Shown piece after piece: positions 36,045-46,300 of a stretch of DNA of 64,000 nt (positions are counted from its first letter, which is position 1; each line of letters opens with the position of its first letter). The DNA lies in assembly GCA_021826315.1 (NCBI GenBank), contig JAKAZZ010000004.1, positions 1-64,000 on the forward strand. Direction: 5' to 3'. Under the pieces are notes generated by a model that was not told the DNA's origin, did no database searches, and saw only the letters and a list, made by a program, of their open reading frames with translations. The translations under genes and the position numbers were made by a program. The stretch is from Actinomycetes bacterium (GTDB taxonomy: Bacteria > Actinomycetota > Acidimicrobiia > Acidimicrobiales > Acidimicrobiaceae).

Positions 36045-37127
36045 TCAAAGTGAGATGATCAATCGTCGTAGGACTTGGTGCGCCTCTTCTATCTCACTAC
36101 GTGAAATAACTTCATCCTTAGTATGAGCGAGTTCTGGATCGCCAGGGCCGTAGTTTACAGCCGCGATGCCTCGTTCATAAAAAAAAGCCACGTCGGTCCA
36201 TCCAAGCTTCGACCTAACGCCTCTTACGCCGCTACGATTCAGTGCGCCGATTATCGGGTTACCAAGAGAAGGTGGGGCCGAAGGCGCGATGTCCACAACC
36301 TCAATGGCGTCACCCAAATCGGCCTCTAACTGTTGTTCAATAAGGGCGATGTACCTCGAGATAGTGGCTTCATCGCTTTCAGATGGTGCGTAACGAAGGT
36401 TGATGGTAACTTCGGCGTAATCGGGAACTACATTTCCCGCGATTCCACCTTCGATTTTGGTAGTTACTAAAGCAGGACGATACGTCACTCCTCCGAAGTC
36501 AACGGCGCTGTGTTCTAGCTCGTCCAAAAAAGAAAGGAGTTGTCCGCATCGCTCGATGGCATTTATACCCATCCAAGCTCTGGCGCTATGCGATCTCTTA
36601 CCCCTTATTCCAACTTTGAATCGGGCGGTTCCCTGACAACCAGCTTCAATGTAGCCGCCGGTTGGTTCGAGCAAAACAGCGCCAGCGCCCTTCAAGAGAT
36701 TTGGATCCGCCCTTTCAACTTCTAGAAGACCGGAAAAGCTCCTTGCTATCTCTTCGGATGCGTAGAAGATAAAACGGAGATTCTCTCTGTCACAAAAGTC
36801 ATTAGCAAGGCGGATCATGACTGCCACTCCAGCCTTCATATCAACGACGCCCAGACCATAGATTAGGTCATCTTCCACGATTGCTCGAACTTCACCGAAT
36901 GCAGGAACCGTATCAAGGTGGCCAGCTAGTATCGTTCCCTTTGCGGGATCATAATTTCGCGAGGTAGCGACCACATTGTTACCGACTCGGACAACCTCAT
37001 AACATCCGATATCTTCGAGCTTTTGGGCGACATAGTCACATATCAAACCTTCATTGGTTGAGATCGACTCGATATCAACCAATTCTTTCGTCGTTTCGAA
37101 GAGAAAATCTTCGATTGAAGGTGCCAT
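36045..37127 (-). CDS. dapE: Succinyl-diaminopimelate desuccinylase DapE
   Basis: 360 residues, zinc M20 peptidase family. Removes succinate from N-succinyl-L,L-DAP. Metal and catalytic motifs are LAGHLDTVPA, GLGVVDMKAGVAVM, FYASEEIA (the general-base Glu), LLEPTGGYIEAGCQGT, and the C-terminal NYGPGDPELAHTKDE with the last His ligand. The length and order agree with actinobacterial DapE. Its start abuts the dapD stop without spacing, and it ends the dap operon. Confidence 0.93.
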   Translation of the reverse strand: MAPSIEDFLFETTKELVDIESISTNEGLICDYVAQKLEDIGCYEVVRVGNNVVATSRNYDPAKGTILAGHLDTVPAFGEVRAIVEDDLIYGLGVVDMKAGVAVMIRLANDFCDRENLRFIFYASEEIARSFSGLLEVERADPNLLKGAGAVLLEPTGGYIEAGCQGTARFKVGIRGKRSHSARAWMGINAIERCGQLLSFLDELEHSAVDFGGVTYRPALVTTKIEGGIAGNVVPDYAEVTINLRYAPSESDEATISRYIALIEQQLEADLGDAIEVVDIAPSAPPSLGNPIIGALNRSGVRGVRSKLGWTDVAFFYERGIAAVNYGPGDPELAHTKDEVISRSEIEEAHQVLRRLIISL

Positions 37128-37952
37128 TTAAATTGCTATTCCGCTCTCGCGAAGGAAGGAGTTGAGCGCGGTCTTATCGTGCCTCTCTCCCTCGTTGAGC
37201 CGCTTTATAATCAATACCGCTGGGATATAGAAGTCGCCACCGGGATAGCTTCGCTTCCGCGAACCTGCTATTGCAACCGACCATGGAGGAATGTATCCCC
37301 GGGAGACTTCTTCGCCAGTCTCGGCATCGATAACTGGGATTGAAGGATTCAATATCACTCCGGCAGCGACAACCGCACCGGTGCCGACGCGTGCTCCTTC
37401 GGTGATCATGGCCCTAGAACCTATGAATGCCTCATCTTCGATCACAACAGGCGCGGCTTGTGGAGGCTCCAAAACTCCACCAATACCGACACCGCCCGAG
37501 AGGTGCACTCGTCGCCCAATCTGAGCGCAAGAACCTACGGTCGCCCAAGTATCGACCATGGTGTCTTCCTCAACGCGGGCACCGATGTTGACGTAACTTG
37601 GCATCATCGTTACACCTGGTGCAAGAAATGAACCCCACCTAGCCGAGGCACCAGGAACGACACGGACGCCAAGCGTGTCATACCCTCTCTTGAGGCGAAT
37701 TTTATCGCGGTACTCGAACGGATAGGACTCCATGGTTGTGGCTCCAGAAGCACGAAAGAGGAGGAGGATCGCTTGTTTGATCCACTCGTTTACAACAACG
37801 TCGCCGGATTCGGCAACGTATGCCACTCGAAGTGACCCGTCGTCCAATCCATCGATCACATTGTGGATAACCGTGATGATGTCAGGATCATGAAAATCGA
37901 CCGTTCCCCGGTTTTCCCAAATATCAACTATCTTTTGCGCTAAATCTGCCAT
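37128..37952 (-). CDS. dapD: 2,3,4,5-tetrahydropyridine-2,6-dicarboxylate N-succinyltransferase DapD
   Basis: 274 residues, the same length as E. coli DapD. Left-handed parallel beta-helix acyltransferase; succinylates tetrahydrodipicolinate. Diagnostic segments are RVVPGASARWGSFLAPGV, MPSYVNIGARVEEDTMVDTW, GSCAQIGRRVHLSGGVGIGG and VLEPPQAAPVVIED. These follow the E. coli-type DapD pattern rather than the longer (about 317-residue) mycobacterial type, so horizontal acquisition is possible. Followed by dapE, preceded by dapC. Confidence 0.95.
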   Translation of the reverse strand: MADLAQKIVDIWENRGTVDFHDPDIITVIHNVIDGLDDGSLRVAYVAESGDVVVNEWIKQAILLLFRASGATTMESYPFEYRDKIRLKRGYDTLGVRVVPGASARWGSFLAPGVTMMPSYVNIGARVEEDTMVDTWATVGSCAQIGRRVHLSGGVGIGGVLEPPQAAPVVIEDEAFIGSRAMITEGARVGTGAVVAAGVILNPSIPVIDAETGEEVSRGYIPPWSVAIAGSRKRSYPGGDFYIPAVLIIKRLNEGERHDKTALNSFLRESGIAI

Positions 37953-38015
37953 TTATAAGCTCACTAACTCTATCTATATTCAAAATTCCCTTACGGCTAA
38001 AGCCAAAGGGGAACG

Positions 38016-39107
38016 CTAAAGCGCCTGTAGCACCCTTTCAAGTGCATAGTCAGATGCCACCGCCGCCACTCTTACGAAGTTTGCATGACTTGAGGAGTAG
38101 AACTCTCCTGGCGAGACGATAATCCCAGTTCGCTTGGCAATCGAAGCCGCGATCTCGAAGCCGTCGGCCTGATCCTTCGAGTCAAACCAGAGGTAGAAGC
38201 CACCGTCTGGCATCTTCGGTTCGTATCCCAGAATCGAAAATATCTCAATAAGCCGTTCAAGGCGTCCCCGATATCTTTTGGCTTCTTCCTCAACGTGTTC
38301 ATCGTCGTCAAGAAGGCGAGCTCCCAACTCCTGAAATGGACCAGGGATCATGAGCCCGGCATGCTTTCTAACTTCACTAAGGTAATGAACCAGCTCGCGA
38401 TCTCCAGCATAAAAACCAACCCGTCCGCCGGCGAAGTTCGACCTCTTTGAGAGCGAATGCACAGCGAGTAGTCGATCCGTACCCTCACTTAATGCACTGC
38501 ATCTGGGACTTGACCAGGTATATTCCACGTAGCATTCGTCTGAGACCACAACAAAGTCATAGGCTTTGGCAACCTGCAATACGTTTTCGATTGAATAGAT
38601 CTCACCGGTAGGGTTCGAAGGTGAATTTGTCCAAACAAGCAACGTTCGCTCTAGTAGATCCTTTGGAACCGATTCGATCTGCAATTTACCATCTTCAATG
38701 GCGACTGGAAAGTACTTTAGTCCGCTCAGAATTGCACCCATAGCATACGTTGGATACGACACTTCAGGATATAGGACGACGTCACGCTCAGGTTGTCTTA
38801 GGTGGAGGTACCAAGGTGTAGATGCAACAAACTCCTTTGAACCTACGCACGCCGCCACCTCTTCAAGGGAAAGTTCTACGCCAAGTCGTCGAGACATCCA
38901 TCCGATTGCCGCACTTCGAAGTCGATTGGAGCCAATTGAGGTGGGATAACCATTTGCAAGGTCAAAGGAGAGTTGACGAAACTTCTCCGGCAGCGGATCA
39001 ACTGGGGTACCGATCGAGAGGTCCAACAGCTCTAGTCCATGCTCGCCAGGTAAGGATCTCACTTCCCGGAGACGATCATGGGGATAGGGAGGCGGGGTAA
39101 AGGACAT
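38016..39107 (-). CDS. dapC: Succinyldiaminopimelate aminotransferase DapC
   Basis: 363 residues, class I/II PLP aminotransferase of the actinobacterial DapC type. It begins FTPPPYPHDRLREVRSL, then LLDLSIGTPVDPLPEKF. Key sites are WTNSPSNPTGEIYS, VVSDECYVEYTW, the PLP lysine in VHSLSKRSNFAGGRVGF, and a Pro/Asp-rich MPDGGFYLWFD near the end. It converts N-succinyl-2-amino-6-ketopimelate with glutamate to N-succinyl-L,L-DAP. It lies with dapD, dapE, dapF. Confidence 0.9.
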   Translation of the reverse strand: MSFTPPPYPHDRLREVRSLPGEHGLELLDLSIGTPVDPLPEKFRQLSFDLANGYPTSIGSNRLRSAAIGWMSRRLGVELSLEEVAACVGSKEFVASTPWYLHLRQPERDVVLYPEVSYPTYAMGAILSGLKYFPVAIEDGKLQIESVPKDLLERTLLVWTNSPSNPTGEIYSIENVLQVAKAYDFVVVSDECYVEYTWSSPRCSALSEGTDRLLAVHSLSKRSNFAGGRVGFYAGDRELVHYLSEVRKHAGLMIPGPFQELGARLLDDDEHVEEEAKRYRGRLERLIEIFSILGYEPKMPDGGFYLWFDSKDQADGFEIAASIAKRTGIIVSPGEFYSSSHANFVRVAAVASDYALERVLQAL

Positions 39108-39132
39108 GTCTCCTCTTCAAAATTTGCTTTTA

Positions 39133-40404
39133 CTAACCTATAATGTAGTCTTCGAAGTAGGCGATGCTAGTAGTGTCAAGGCGTGCAGTTACCTCGTAGG
39201 AATCTTCCTTGGAGAGGATTGATAAGACTTCACCTTCAACCTGGAGGCGCGCTAACACGTCACCATATTCGTAACCGATCTCAAGCACAAGCACCTTGGT
39301 ACCTGCACGAATAAATGCAGCTACAGCATCTCTTAGTCCATCAATATTGAGATTTTGGAGCGCTGAGACGAAGATAGCACCGGGATACCTCTCCTCAAGT
39401 GCCTCGCGGTCGATCTCTTTATCTGCCTTGTTGAAGACCAGTAATTCTCGCAACTTTCCAGCACCAATCTCATCTAAGACTTCGCGCACAGCTCGAATCT
39501 GCGAATCAGGATCGCTCGCAGATGCGTCCACTACATGGATTAGAAAGTCGGACTCAGTCACCACTTCGAGTGTCGATCGAAACGACTCGATTAATTGATG
39601 TGGCAACTTCTTAATGAACCCGACCGTGTCGGATAGAAGGAAGGCCTCTCCACCGGGGAGAGCTACCCTACGGGTGCGAGTATCCAACGTGGCGAAGAGG
39701 CGATCCTCTACGAGAACGTCGGAGTGCGCCAAAGCGTTAAGGAGTGACGACTTCCCCGCGTTGGTATAACCAACCAACGAAGCGGTCTTATTACGCGATC
39801 TGCTTCGTGCGGAAGCTTGGACCCTTCGAGTTGAAGAGTAAGTCTCTAACTGCCGCTTAAGACGTGATATCTTGTCCTGAATCCGCCTCCGGTCTTCTTC
39901 AAGTTTGGTTTCGCCTGGACCACGGGTTCCGATACGTCCGACCTGTTGCGAGAGTTGCCCTCCCTTTCCCCTGAGACGGGGAAGTCGATAACTCAACAGA
40001 GCTAGCTCAACTTGAGCCTTTCCCTCCATGCTCTTGGCATTCTGCGCAAAGATATCGAGGATCAAGGCCGTACGGTCTATAGCCGTTCTACCTAAGACCT
40101 TTTCGAGGTTTCTCTGTTGCGCAGGCGTTAATTCGTCGTCAAAGATGACGGTATCGCAATCTGTCGCGTACGAAAGTTCGCGAAGTTCTTCGACTTTGCC
40201 CCTACCAATAAAGTACGCGGGGTCTGGCGAGCCCATCCTCTGAGTCAACCTGCCTACCACGTCGGCTCCAGCAGTATCGACGAGGAGCGCAAGTTCGTCC
40301 AGCGACTCATCGACCTCTTCTTGGGATGTATCGGGGAGTACCGCTCCAACTACAACAATCTTTTCGCGAAAGTGACGCGCAATTAACGTCAATGTATCCG
40401 CCAT
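39133..40404 (-). CDS. hflX: Ribosome-splitting GTPase HflX
   Basis: 423 residues. N-terminal HflX domain with DTAGADVVGRLTQ and PDPAYFIGRGKVEEL, then LILDIFAQNAKSMEGKAQVELA and GRIGTRGPGETKLEEDRR. The G domain has G1 GYTNAGKSSLLNAL, DTRTRRVALP, G3 DTVGFIKKLP, and G4 NKADKE. It rescues or splits stalled 70S ribosomes. hflX normally follows dapF in Actinobacteria, which it does, at 10 bases. A dap aminotransferase gene follows after 25 bases. Confidence 0.96.
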   Translation of the reverse strand: MADTLTLIARHFREKIVVVGAVLPDTSQEEVDESLDELALLVDTAGADVVGRLTQRMGSPDPAYFIGRGKVEELRELSYATDCDTVIFDDELTPAQQRNLEKVLGRTAIDRTALILDIFAQNAKSMEGKAQVELALLSYRLPRLRGKGGQLSQQVGRIGTRGPGETKLEEDRRRIQDKISRLKRQLETYSSTRRVQASARSRSRNKTASLVGYTNAGKSSLLNALAHSDVLVEDRLFATLDTRTRRVALPGGEAFLLSDTVGFIKKLPHQLIESFRSTLEVVTESDFLIHVVDASASDPDSQIRAVREVLDEIGAGKLRELLVFNKADKEIDREALEERYPGAIFVSALQNLNIDGLRDAVAAFIRAGTKVLVLEIGYEYGDVLARLQVEGEVLSILSKEDSYEVTARLDTTSIAYFEDYIIG

Positions 40405-40414
40405 CCCCTCTCAT

Positions 40415-41272
40415 CTAAAGTGGCCAAAGCGCCTCAGCTGGAGCAACTTTAGCTACGAAAGAGGCTGGTCCTTCGAGGTAGAACTCGCCCCTTTCGCCAT
40501 TGTAGCTCACAGAAAGGTCTCCGCCCGGATTTTTAATCGAGGCCGCCACCAGCTCCTCACCTCCATCAAGGCTACGTAATACCGCTCCAACCGCGGTCGA
40601 CCCAGAGCCACAGGCCATCGTAAAACCTGCGCCTCTCTCGAAGACAATCATCTCAACGTCACCGTCAAGAAGCGAAGTACCACTCTTGGGAGTAACCCAC
40701 TCTACATTTACTCCGCCGGAATACGAAAGCTGTAGCTCCCGGGCTTCGATGGCAATCTCATCCTTGAACGATGCTAAATCAGCAACTGGTTCATCGACCA
40801 CATATACCAAGTGAGGATTTCCAACATCTACTAGATAGGCACTCCAGTTGCGACCAGATACTTTGCTCGCATAGTCATTTGAAGGAGTAACGGCGACCTT
40901 GCCCATCGAAGAGCTAATTCGAGCAGAGTCTCCATTTATTGCATGGATCACCACTCCCCTAACACCAGCGTCGGTCGTTACGTCAAATTGTCGTTCTCGA
41001 GCGAGATGCATGCGCCGAATGTGAAATCCTAGGCACCTAAGACCGTTTCCAGAGATCGCAGCCCTTGTCCCATCACTGTTATACAGATGCATTGTAGGAG
41101 TACCATCGAGGGTTAGCATAATTAAGCCGTCAGCTCCGACCCCGTAGTTGCGATCGCAGAGCTTCTTCGCCCCCTCGCTAAATTCAAGCTTCGGTACTTC
41201 CTCAACTTCCGCTACAAGGAAATCGTTTCCGACACCCTGATATTTATAGAGCCAATTACCATCGCTATTCAC
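40415..41272 (-). CDS. dapF: Diaminopimelate epimerase DapF with Ser in place of a catalytic Cys
   Basis: 285 residues from GTG 41270-41272. Epimerises L,L-DAP to meso-DAP by a two-base mechanism. It has KYQGVGNDFLVAE, GVGADGL, YNSDGTRAAISGNGLRC, VGNPHLVYVVD, and ERGAGFTMACGSGSTAVG. The second catalytic cysteine is present (Cys221) but the first is Ser74 (SGNG instead of CGNG); the codon TCT is at 41051-41053. Start is supported by the dapF N-terminus. The gene heads the dap operon. Confidence 0.93.
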   Translation of the reverse strand: MNSDGNWLYKYQGVGNDFLVAEVEEVPKLEFSEGAKKLCDRNYGVGADGLIMLTLDGTPTMHLYNSDGTRAAISGNGLRCLGFHIRRMHLARERQFDVTTDAGVRGVVIHAINGDSARISSSMGKVAVTPSNDYASKVSGRNWSAYLVDVGNPHLVYVVDEPVADLASFKDEIAIEARELQLSYSGGVNVEWVTPKSGTSLLDGDVEMIVFERGAGFTMACGSGSTAVGAVLRSLDGGEELVAASIKNPGGDLSVSYNGERGEFYLEGPASFVAKVAPAEALWPL

Positions 41273-41679
41273 CTATCTAAGGCTAGCAACGCGATAGCAG
41301 TGATCTCTCTTCGATGACATATGATCGGAAGATGCGATCCGTTTAATAAAGGAAAACACTTTGCGAAGATTAGAAAGACAACTTTAAGGTAATATTAAAC
41401 TTAATTTTGGCTCACTTTTACCTTCGGCGATTTATATATAGTGAAGAAAAGGCAACGACATTCAACTTCCAAGGAGCGACGCACCCCAGAGTCTCCGCTA
41501 GGAAGGTCGTCGATGGCACCCCCATCAGCCTTTTTAGGATTGCTTCCCCGTTGCAACATACGCAGCGGGGAAGATTTATATGGCAACACATTGAAGATCT
41601 CCAACCAGCGCCACTGATTCATACCATACCGGAATAGGTCCCTCCGCGTTTGCGGCAACTGATAGAGAGCTTTGTTTGC
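41273..41679. other. Divergent spacer between dapF and the metallophosphoesterase gene
   Basis: About 400 bases with no supported gene. At 41543-41573 CTTCCCCG pairs with CGGGGAAG around a 15-base loop, followed on the plus strand by ATTTATATGG: a hairpin in the probable leader of the metallophosphoesterase transcript. The promoters of both genes should be here; 41340-41410 is A+T-rich. Confidence 0.4.
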
Positions 41680-43191
41680 ATGCGATTTGAGCGCTCAGAT
41701 ACTATAGGTAGCGGAAGTCAAGGAAACTTTTACGCATATCGCATCTCGGACAAGAAAAAGGGTGACTTTGAGGAAACCGCTCACTCAAATAAGCCGAGAA
41801 TTCGAATACTTCAGATCACCGATATTCAACTTAGCGATCCATCATCGCCAAATCGATTTGAATTCGTCAACAAACTCATCGACATCGAGGCGGCACGCCC
41901 CTTTATCCCCGGTCATCGCCCTGGTGAATTGCTAACTCCACACGCCGCTATCGCCGCAGTCGAAAAAGCCAACTCAATTCACGAACAACGCGAAGTCCAA
42001 GTTGCTCTCTTTACCGGAGACATCATCGATTCCGCGCAAAGAAATGAGGCTGAGGCCGTCTTAGCGATAATCGAAGGGGGTGAGTTAGATCCTCAGACAA
42101 TCTTTGGAACCTACGAAGGGGTTCAGAGCGCGACGATTGACGATCCCTTTTACTACAAACCCGATGCTTCTAGCGACCTAATGGGAGAAATGTACGGATT
42201 CCCCAGGATCAAAGGCTACCTAGATGCAGCGTTAGGAAGACAAAAAAGCCCGGGACTACAAATGCCTTGGCTCATGGCCAATGGCAACCACGAAGTGCTC
42301 GTCCAAGGGATGGGAGCGAAGAGTAAAGCCGCTAACAACTATGCGCAAGGTGGACAAAAACCAACTGGCTTTTCCACCACCGACATTGACTTCGGTTCGC
42401 TCGCGAAAAGGTACGAAGGCGATGCGTCAGCCCTTCAGCCCATCGTCACAACAACCTCAGTTACACCCCTTGACAGTCGTCGCCTGCTAGCAGACGGAGA
42501 GTTCGGTGCGATGGTTCGAGACACAAAGGGACTCCCGGTCGGCCATGGCCTATCGAATTATGAATTCGGCGAGATGAATTATTCCACCTACTTTGCCGAA
42601 GGGGACTTCGTAGTTATCGCTATCGATACGGCAAATAGAGCAGGTGGAGCTCGCGGTGTTATTACAGAATATTGCTTTCGAACGCTCGAAGAACACTTGG
42701 ATTTGGCAAGAGCGACATACCCCACGGCACTAATCATCGTCATAAGCCACCACAGCCTCTCCGAGATCAACTTTGATGAAAGTTCCGTTACCCTAGGGGT
42801 AGTTGAAACATTGATGAGTTCAAACCGGGTCTTCCTCTGGCTCTCCGGTCATACACACAGAGATAGAGTTATTTCGAATAGCTCCAACCCAGCCCGCACA
42901 TTCGTCGAAGTTACGAGTGCTTCAATTGCAGATTGGCCATCCACCATCCGCGAAATTGAAATCTTTGACGACGTCTCCAGCGGAAAGGTAACTTTGTACC
43001 TTCGAAGTCACACTGTCGCCGAACATGTAAGGTACATCAGCTACGGTGAGGTCGTTACCGGGGAGATAAGCGAACTTTTATCGATTCACAGCGCAATCAT
43101 CGCAAATACGGCGGCGATTTACGGATTAGATGTTCAAGGAACCGAGCTCGAAGAGATAAAGATAGAGTGCGATCGCGAGCGCTACCTGTAG
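41680..43191 (+). CDS. Metallophosphoesterase (calcineurin-like), 503 residues
   Basis: 503 residues from ATG 41680 (TTG 41650 would add 10). Metallophosphoesterase core in order: LQITDIQLSD, ALFTGDIIDSAQRNE, LMANGNHEVL, VISHHSLSE and LWLSGHTHRDRV. The usual first motif D-x-H reads D-I-Q, while GDxxD, GNHE and GHTH are kept. A 200-residue insert lies between GDIID and the C-terminal histidines. It resembles a long actinobacterial metallophosphoesterase group. No signal peptide or membrane span. Substrate unknown; no operon partner. Confidence 0.82.
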   Translation: MRFERSDTIGSGSQGNFYAYRISDKKKGDFEETAHSNKPRIRILQITDIQLSDPSSPNRFEFVNKLIDIEAARPFIPGHRPGELLTPHAAIAAVEKANSIHEQREVQVALFTGDIIDSAQRNEAEAVLAIIEGGELDPQTIFGTYEGVQSATIDDPFYYKPDASSDLMGEMYGFPRIKGYLDAALGRQKSPGLQMPWLMANGNHEVLVQGMGAKSKAANNYAQGGQKPTGFSTTDIDFGSLAKRYEGDASALQPIVTTTSVTPLDSRRLLADGEFGAMVRDTKGLPVGHGLSNYEFGEMNYSTYFAEGDFVVIAIDTANRAGGARGVITEYCFRTLEEHLDLARATYPTALIIVISHHSLSEINFDESSVTLGVVETLMSSNRVFLWLSGHTHRDRVISNSSNPARTFVEVTSASIADWPSTIREIEIFDDVSSGKVTLYLRSHTVAEHVRYISYGEVVTGEISELLSIHSAIIANTAAIYGLDVQGTELEEIKIECDRERYL

Positions 43192-43251
43192 GGCATAGAT
43201 GATATCTGATTGACGATTCATCACAAACCGCCTCGGACCATAAGAAATACA

Positions 43252-43298
43252 CTCCCTCGCATTTGGCAGGGTGCCAAAAGGTGACCAGGTAGAGGGAG
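43252..43298. terminator. Nested hairpin between convergent genes
   Basis: Outer arms CTCCCTC (43252-43258) and GAGGGAG (43292-43298) enclose an inner hairpin TTTGGCA/TGCCAAA (43262-43268, 43272-43278). It can serve both converging transcripts; the minus tail is TATTTCTTATGG. Confidence 0.6.
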
Positions 43299-43301
43299 CA
43301 A

Positions 43302-46300
43302 CTATGCGATAGCAATACCATCGCCTCCGAAGTTCTTTACTTGATACATAAGGTGATCCGCGATACGAAGGAGGGCGTCAGGCTCATCTTGGCCTGGATA
43401 GGAGATCGAAACTCCAACCGATGCAGAGACCAATACCCTTTCATGCGTTGAAGTTACGATTGGAACCTTGATCGACTTCAAGATTCGATCCACAACGCGC
43501 CTTGCATCTTCGCTATCAGCGATGTCACCGAGGATGCAGACGAACTCATCACCCCCAATTCTTGCCACAGTATCAACTTCGCGGAGGCAATTTTCGATTC
43601 TCCTCGCCACCGCTATTAATATCTCATCTCCAATAACATGGCCGAAGGTGTCGTTTACTGGTTTGAAGTCATCTAAGTCAAAGAATGCAAGTGCAGTGAA
43701 CTTTCCGGACCGCTTATTTCGATTCAATTGATCCTGCGTCTTTGCCATCAATAGGGTACGATTCGGCAAGTTAGTAAGAGGATCGTGGTGAGCCATGAAG
43801 TCGAGTTTCTGCTGGGTCTCCATGATCTCTGTAATGTCGGTATACATTATGACGTATAGGTCGATCGATCCACCTCGACCCGCTAGGGCAGAAATGCTAG
43901 CGATCGCAGCGAACTCACTACCATCCTTGCGTGGAACCCTTATGGGACCCGACCAATCCTTGCCAAGAGTAATACGCTGAAAAACCTCTCCATCTTCGAG
44001 GATCGAGGCGTACTTGCATGTGACTGATGGACCGGCATCACCCAATAAATCCGCATACTCAAATCCAGTCATGCGGGTAAATGCTGGGTTTATATCGATA
44101 ATCTTTCGATCAGAGTCGAGGACGATAATTGCTTCGGAGCTAATCTTGAAGACCGTTGAACCCTGGCGTAGCTGCTTGTCAGACTCAATCTTGGTCGTAA
44201 GATCAGTACCCACCGTGACAAAGAAGTTAGCAGTACCAAGGTCATCGTAGATTGCTCGATTTTGCCATTCAATAATTCGACGTTCGCCATCGCGTCTGGT
44301 CCAAGCCGCATGCGAGTGACTAATAACTTGCCCTTCGAGCGCGCTCTCGAACCATTCAATCGCCCCTTTGCGTCCTTCGTCAGAGAAGAAATTCAATGTG
44401 GTGAGCGGAACGCTCTGCAACTCCTGCAGAGACTTTCCAGTGAAATCCTCCACAGTATCGTTACAGTAGACTACCCTTCCACTTCGATCAAGGACGATAA
44501 TCATCTGAGGAACAACATCTAAAATCTGTGAGGCGAACTCAAGGTCGGTTTCAATCTGGTGCAACGCCTTGCTCTTTGACGTGACGTCGATGCCGTAGGT
44601 TACAACAGCTAGATCTGAGTCCTCATTATCTTCAGCAATTCTCTTGTAGTGCATCTCCATGAGTCGACGACTACCGTCCCGATGGTGGTGCCAAATCTCA
44701 TAAACCCCACCGATTCCATTCCTAAGCGTATCGACGAAGGCACCAACCACCATCTTGTGGTCTTCGGGTGCTACCCACTTTCTCCACACCTCTGTCTGAT
44801 AAATGACGTCAATACTCGAATAGCCAGTCAACTCTTCAGCTTGTCGATTAAAACGAACGATTCTTCCGTTGGAGTCGAGAACCATAATCGCTGCGGAGAC
44901 CGAATTGAGAACTGCACGGTTGAGCTTTCGTTCGCGCCACAGCGCAGCATTATAAACATCTTCATCAGGTCGGACTAGGAGGAGATAGCCAAGGGTTAGA
45001 CTTTCTGGATCAAGCGGGGCTATAAAGATTCGAAATGCCCGGCCAACTCCCGTATCGTCGTAGACAACAACGATCGTGTCGTTGGTTTTGCCATACTCGC
45101 TTTCAAGAATTGCCCTAAGTTGGCTTCCGCCTTTTAGTCTGCCTAAATCTCTGAATTTAATGGTGACGTCCGATGAGACATCAAGGCCGAGGCGTCGCCT
45201 GGTCTGTTGATCCAATCCAGAGATGACACCGCTAATTCTGTCATAACGAAAGAAGATCGAGTCAGCTCGAGAAGTGATCGAATCCAACATTCTTCTCTCG
45301 GCCTCGAACCTATCTGGGCGCTGATAAGCAACAACAGCACGCGAGATGAACTCGGCCGTGGCGTCGAGAAGTATCCGATGGAATTCGGTCGGATCCTGCT
45401 CTTGATAGCCAGAGATGGAAAATGTTCCGATGACTTCGCCGCCAACGGCTCTGATGGGCGCAGACCAACAGGTAGCAAGTCCTAAGTTATGGGCAATGTT
45501 GAGTGCATCTTTCCATCGCGGATCGTATGCGATCGAAGAAACTAGGGTACTCACATTGTGCTTAACCGCAAACGAACAAGAGCCATAGGTGTCGCCCACC
45601 GGCACATCAGTGAGAAGAAACCATCGTTCGCGATCGAGAGAAGGGCAAGCCGCCACCGAAATGGTGCCGATTTCGCCTTTCAGCATCACTGCGGCGATCG
45701 AATTGGGTACGATTGCTTCAACTCGTTTACAGACCACGTCATAAAAGTCGCCAATAGCACCATTTGAGTAAAAGGCATTGAAGCCATCGAAGAGAAGATC
45801 CACGATGTCGCGAGCTTGAAAGGTGCCTATGCCGCCGTGGCCAACAACCCTTGAGTCCCAGTCGCTCAAGTCCTGACGCCTATTAGCTGCACTCGAGGTA
45901 GCTCCCCTAGAAATGCGGTCAGAAAAGACCGAGATCAATTCAGCTTCAAGCGCTACGAATGCGTAAGCCCCATGGGACGCCTCACGTTCGTTGGTAAACT
46001 TTTCAATAATCGATCGACACTTGTCATCGAGGAGGCTTCCTAGGCCGTTTGTAACCTCTCGAATAATTTCACTCGTAGAGATATTGGAGACGTAGGACCC
46101 AAGAGCTCCGATCCGTCGCGACCAGCGCCGCAAAAAGGCGATTGCGCCTAGCGGCGTCGATACATTATTTGAGATTGGATAAGGCTGGTACGAATTAACC
46201 CACTCGATGACAGCATCAAACGTAATTGGTGCTGAAATACCGTATCCCTGACCAAAGTCGGCACCGACTAGGGAGACCGCTTCAATCAATGCGTCGCGCT

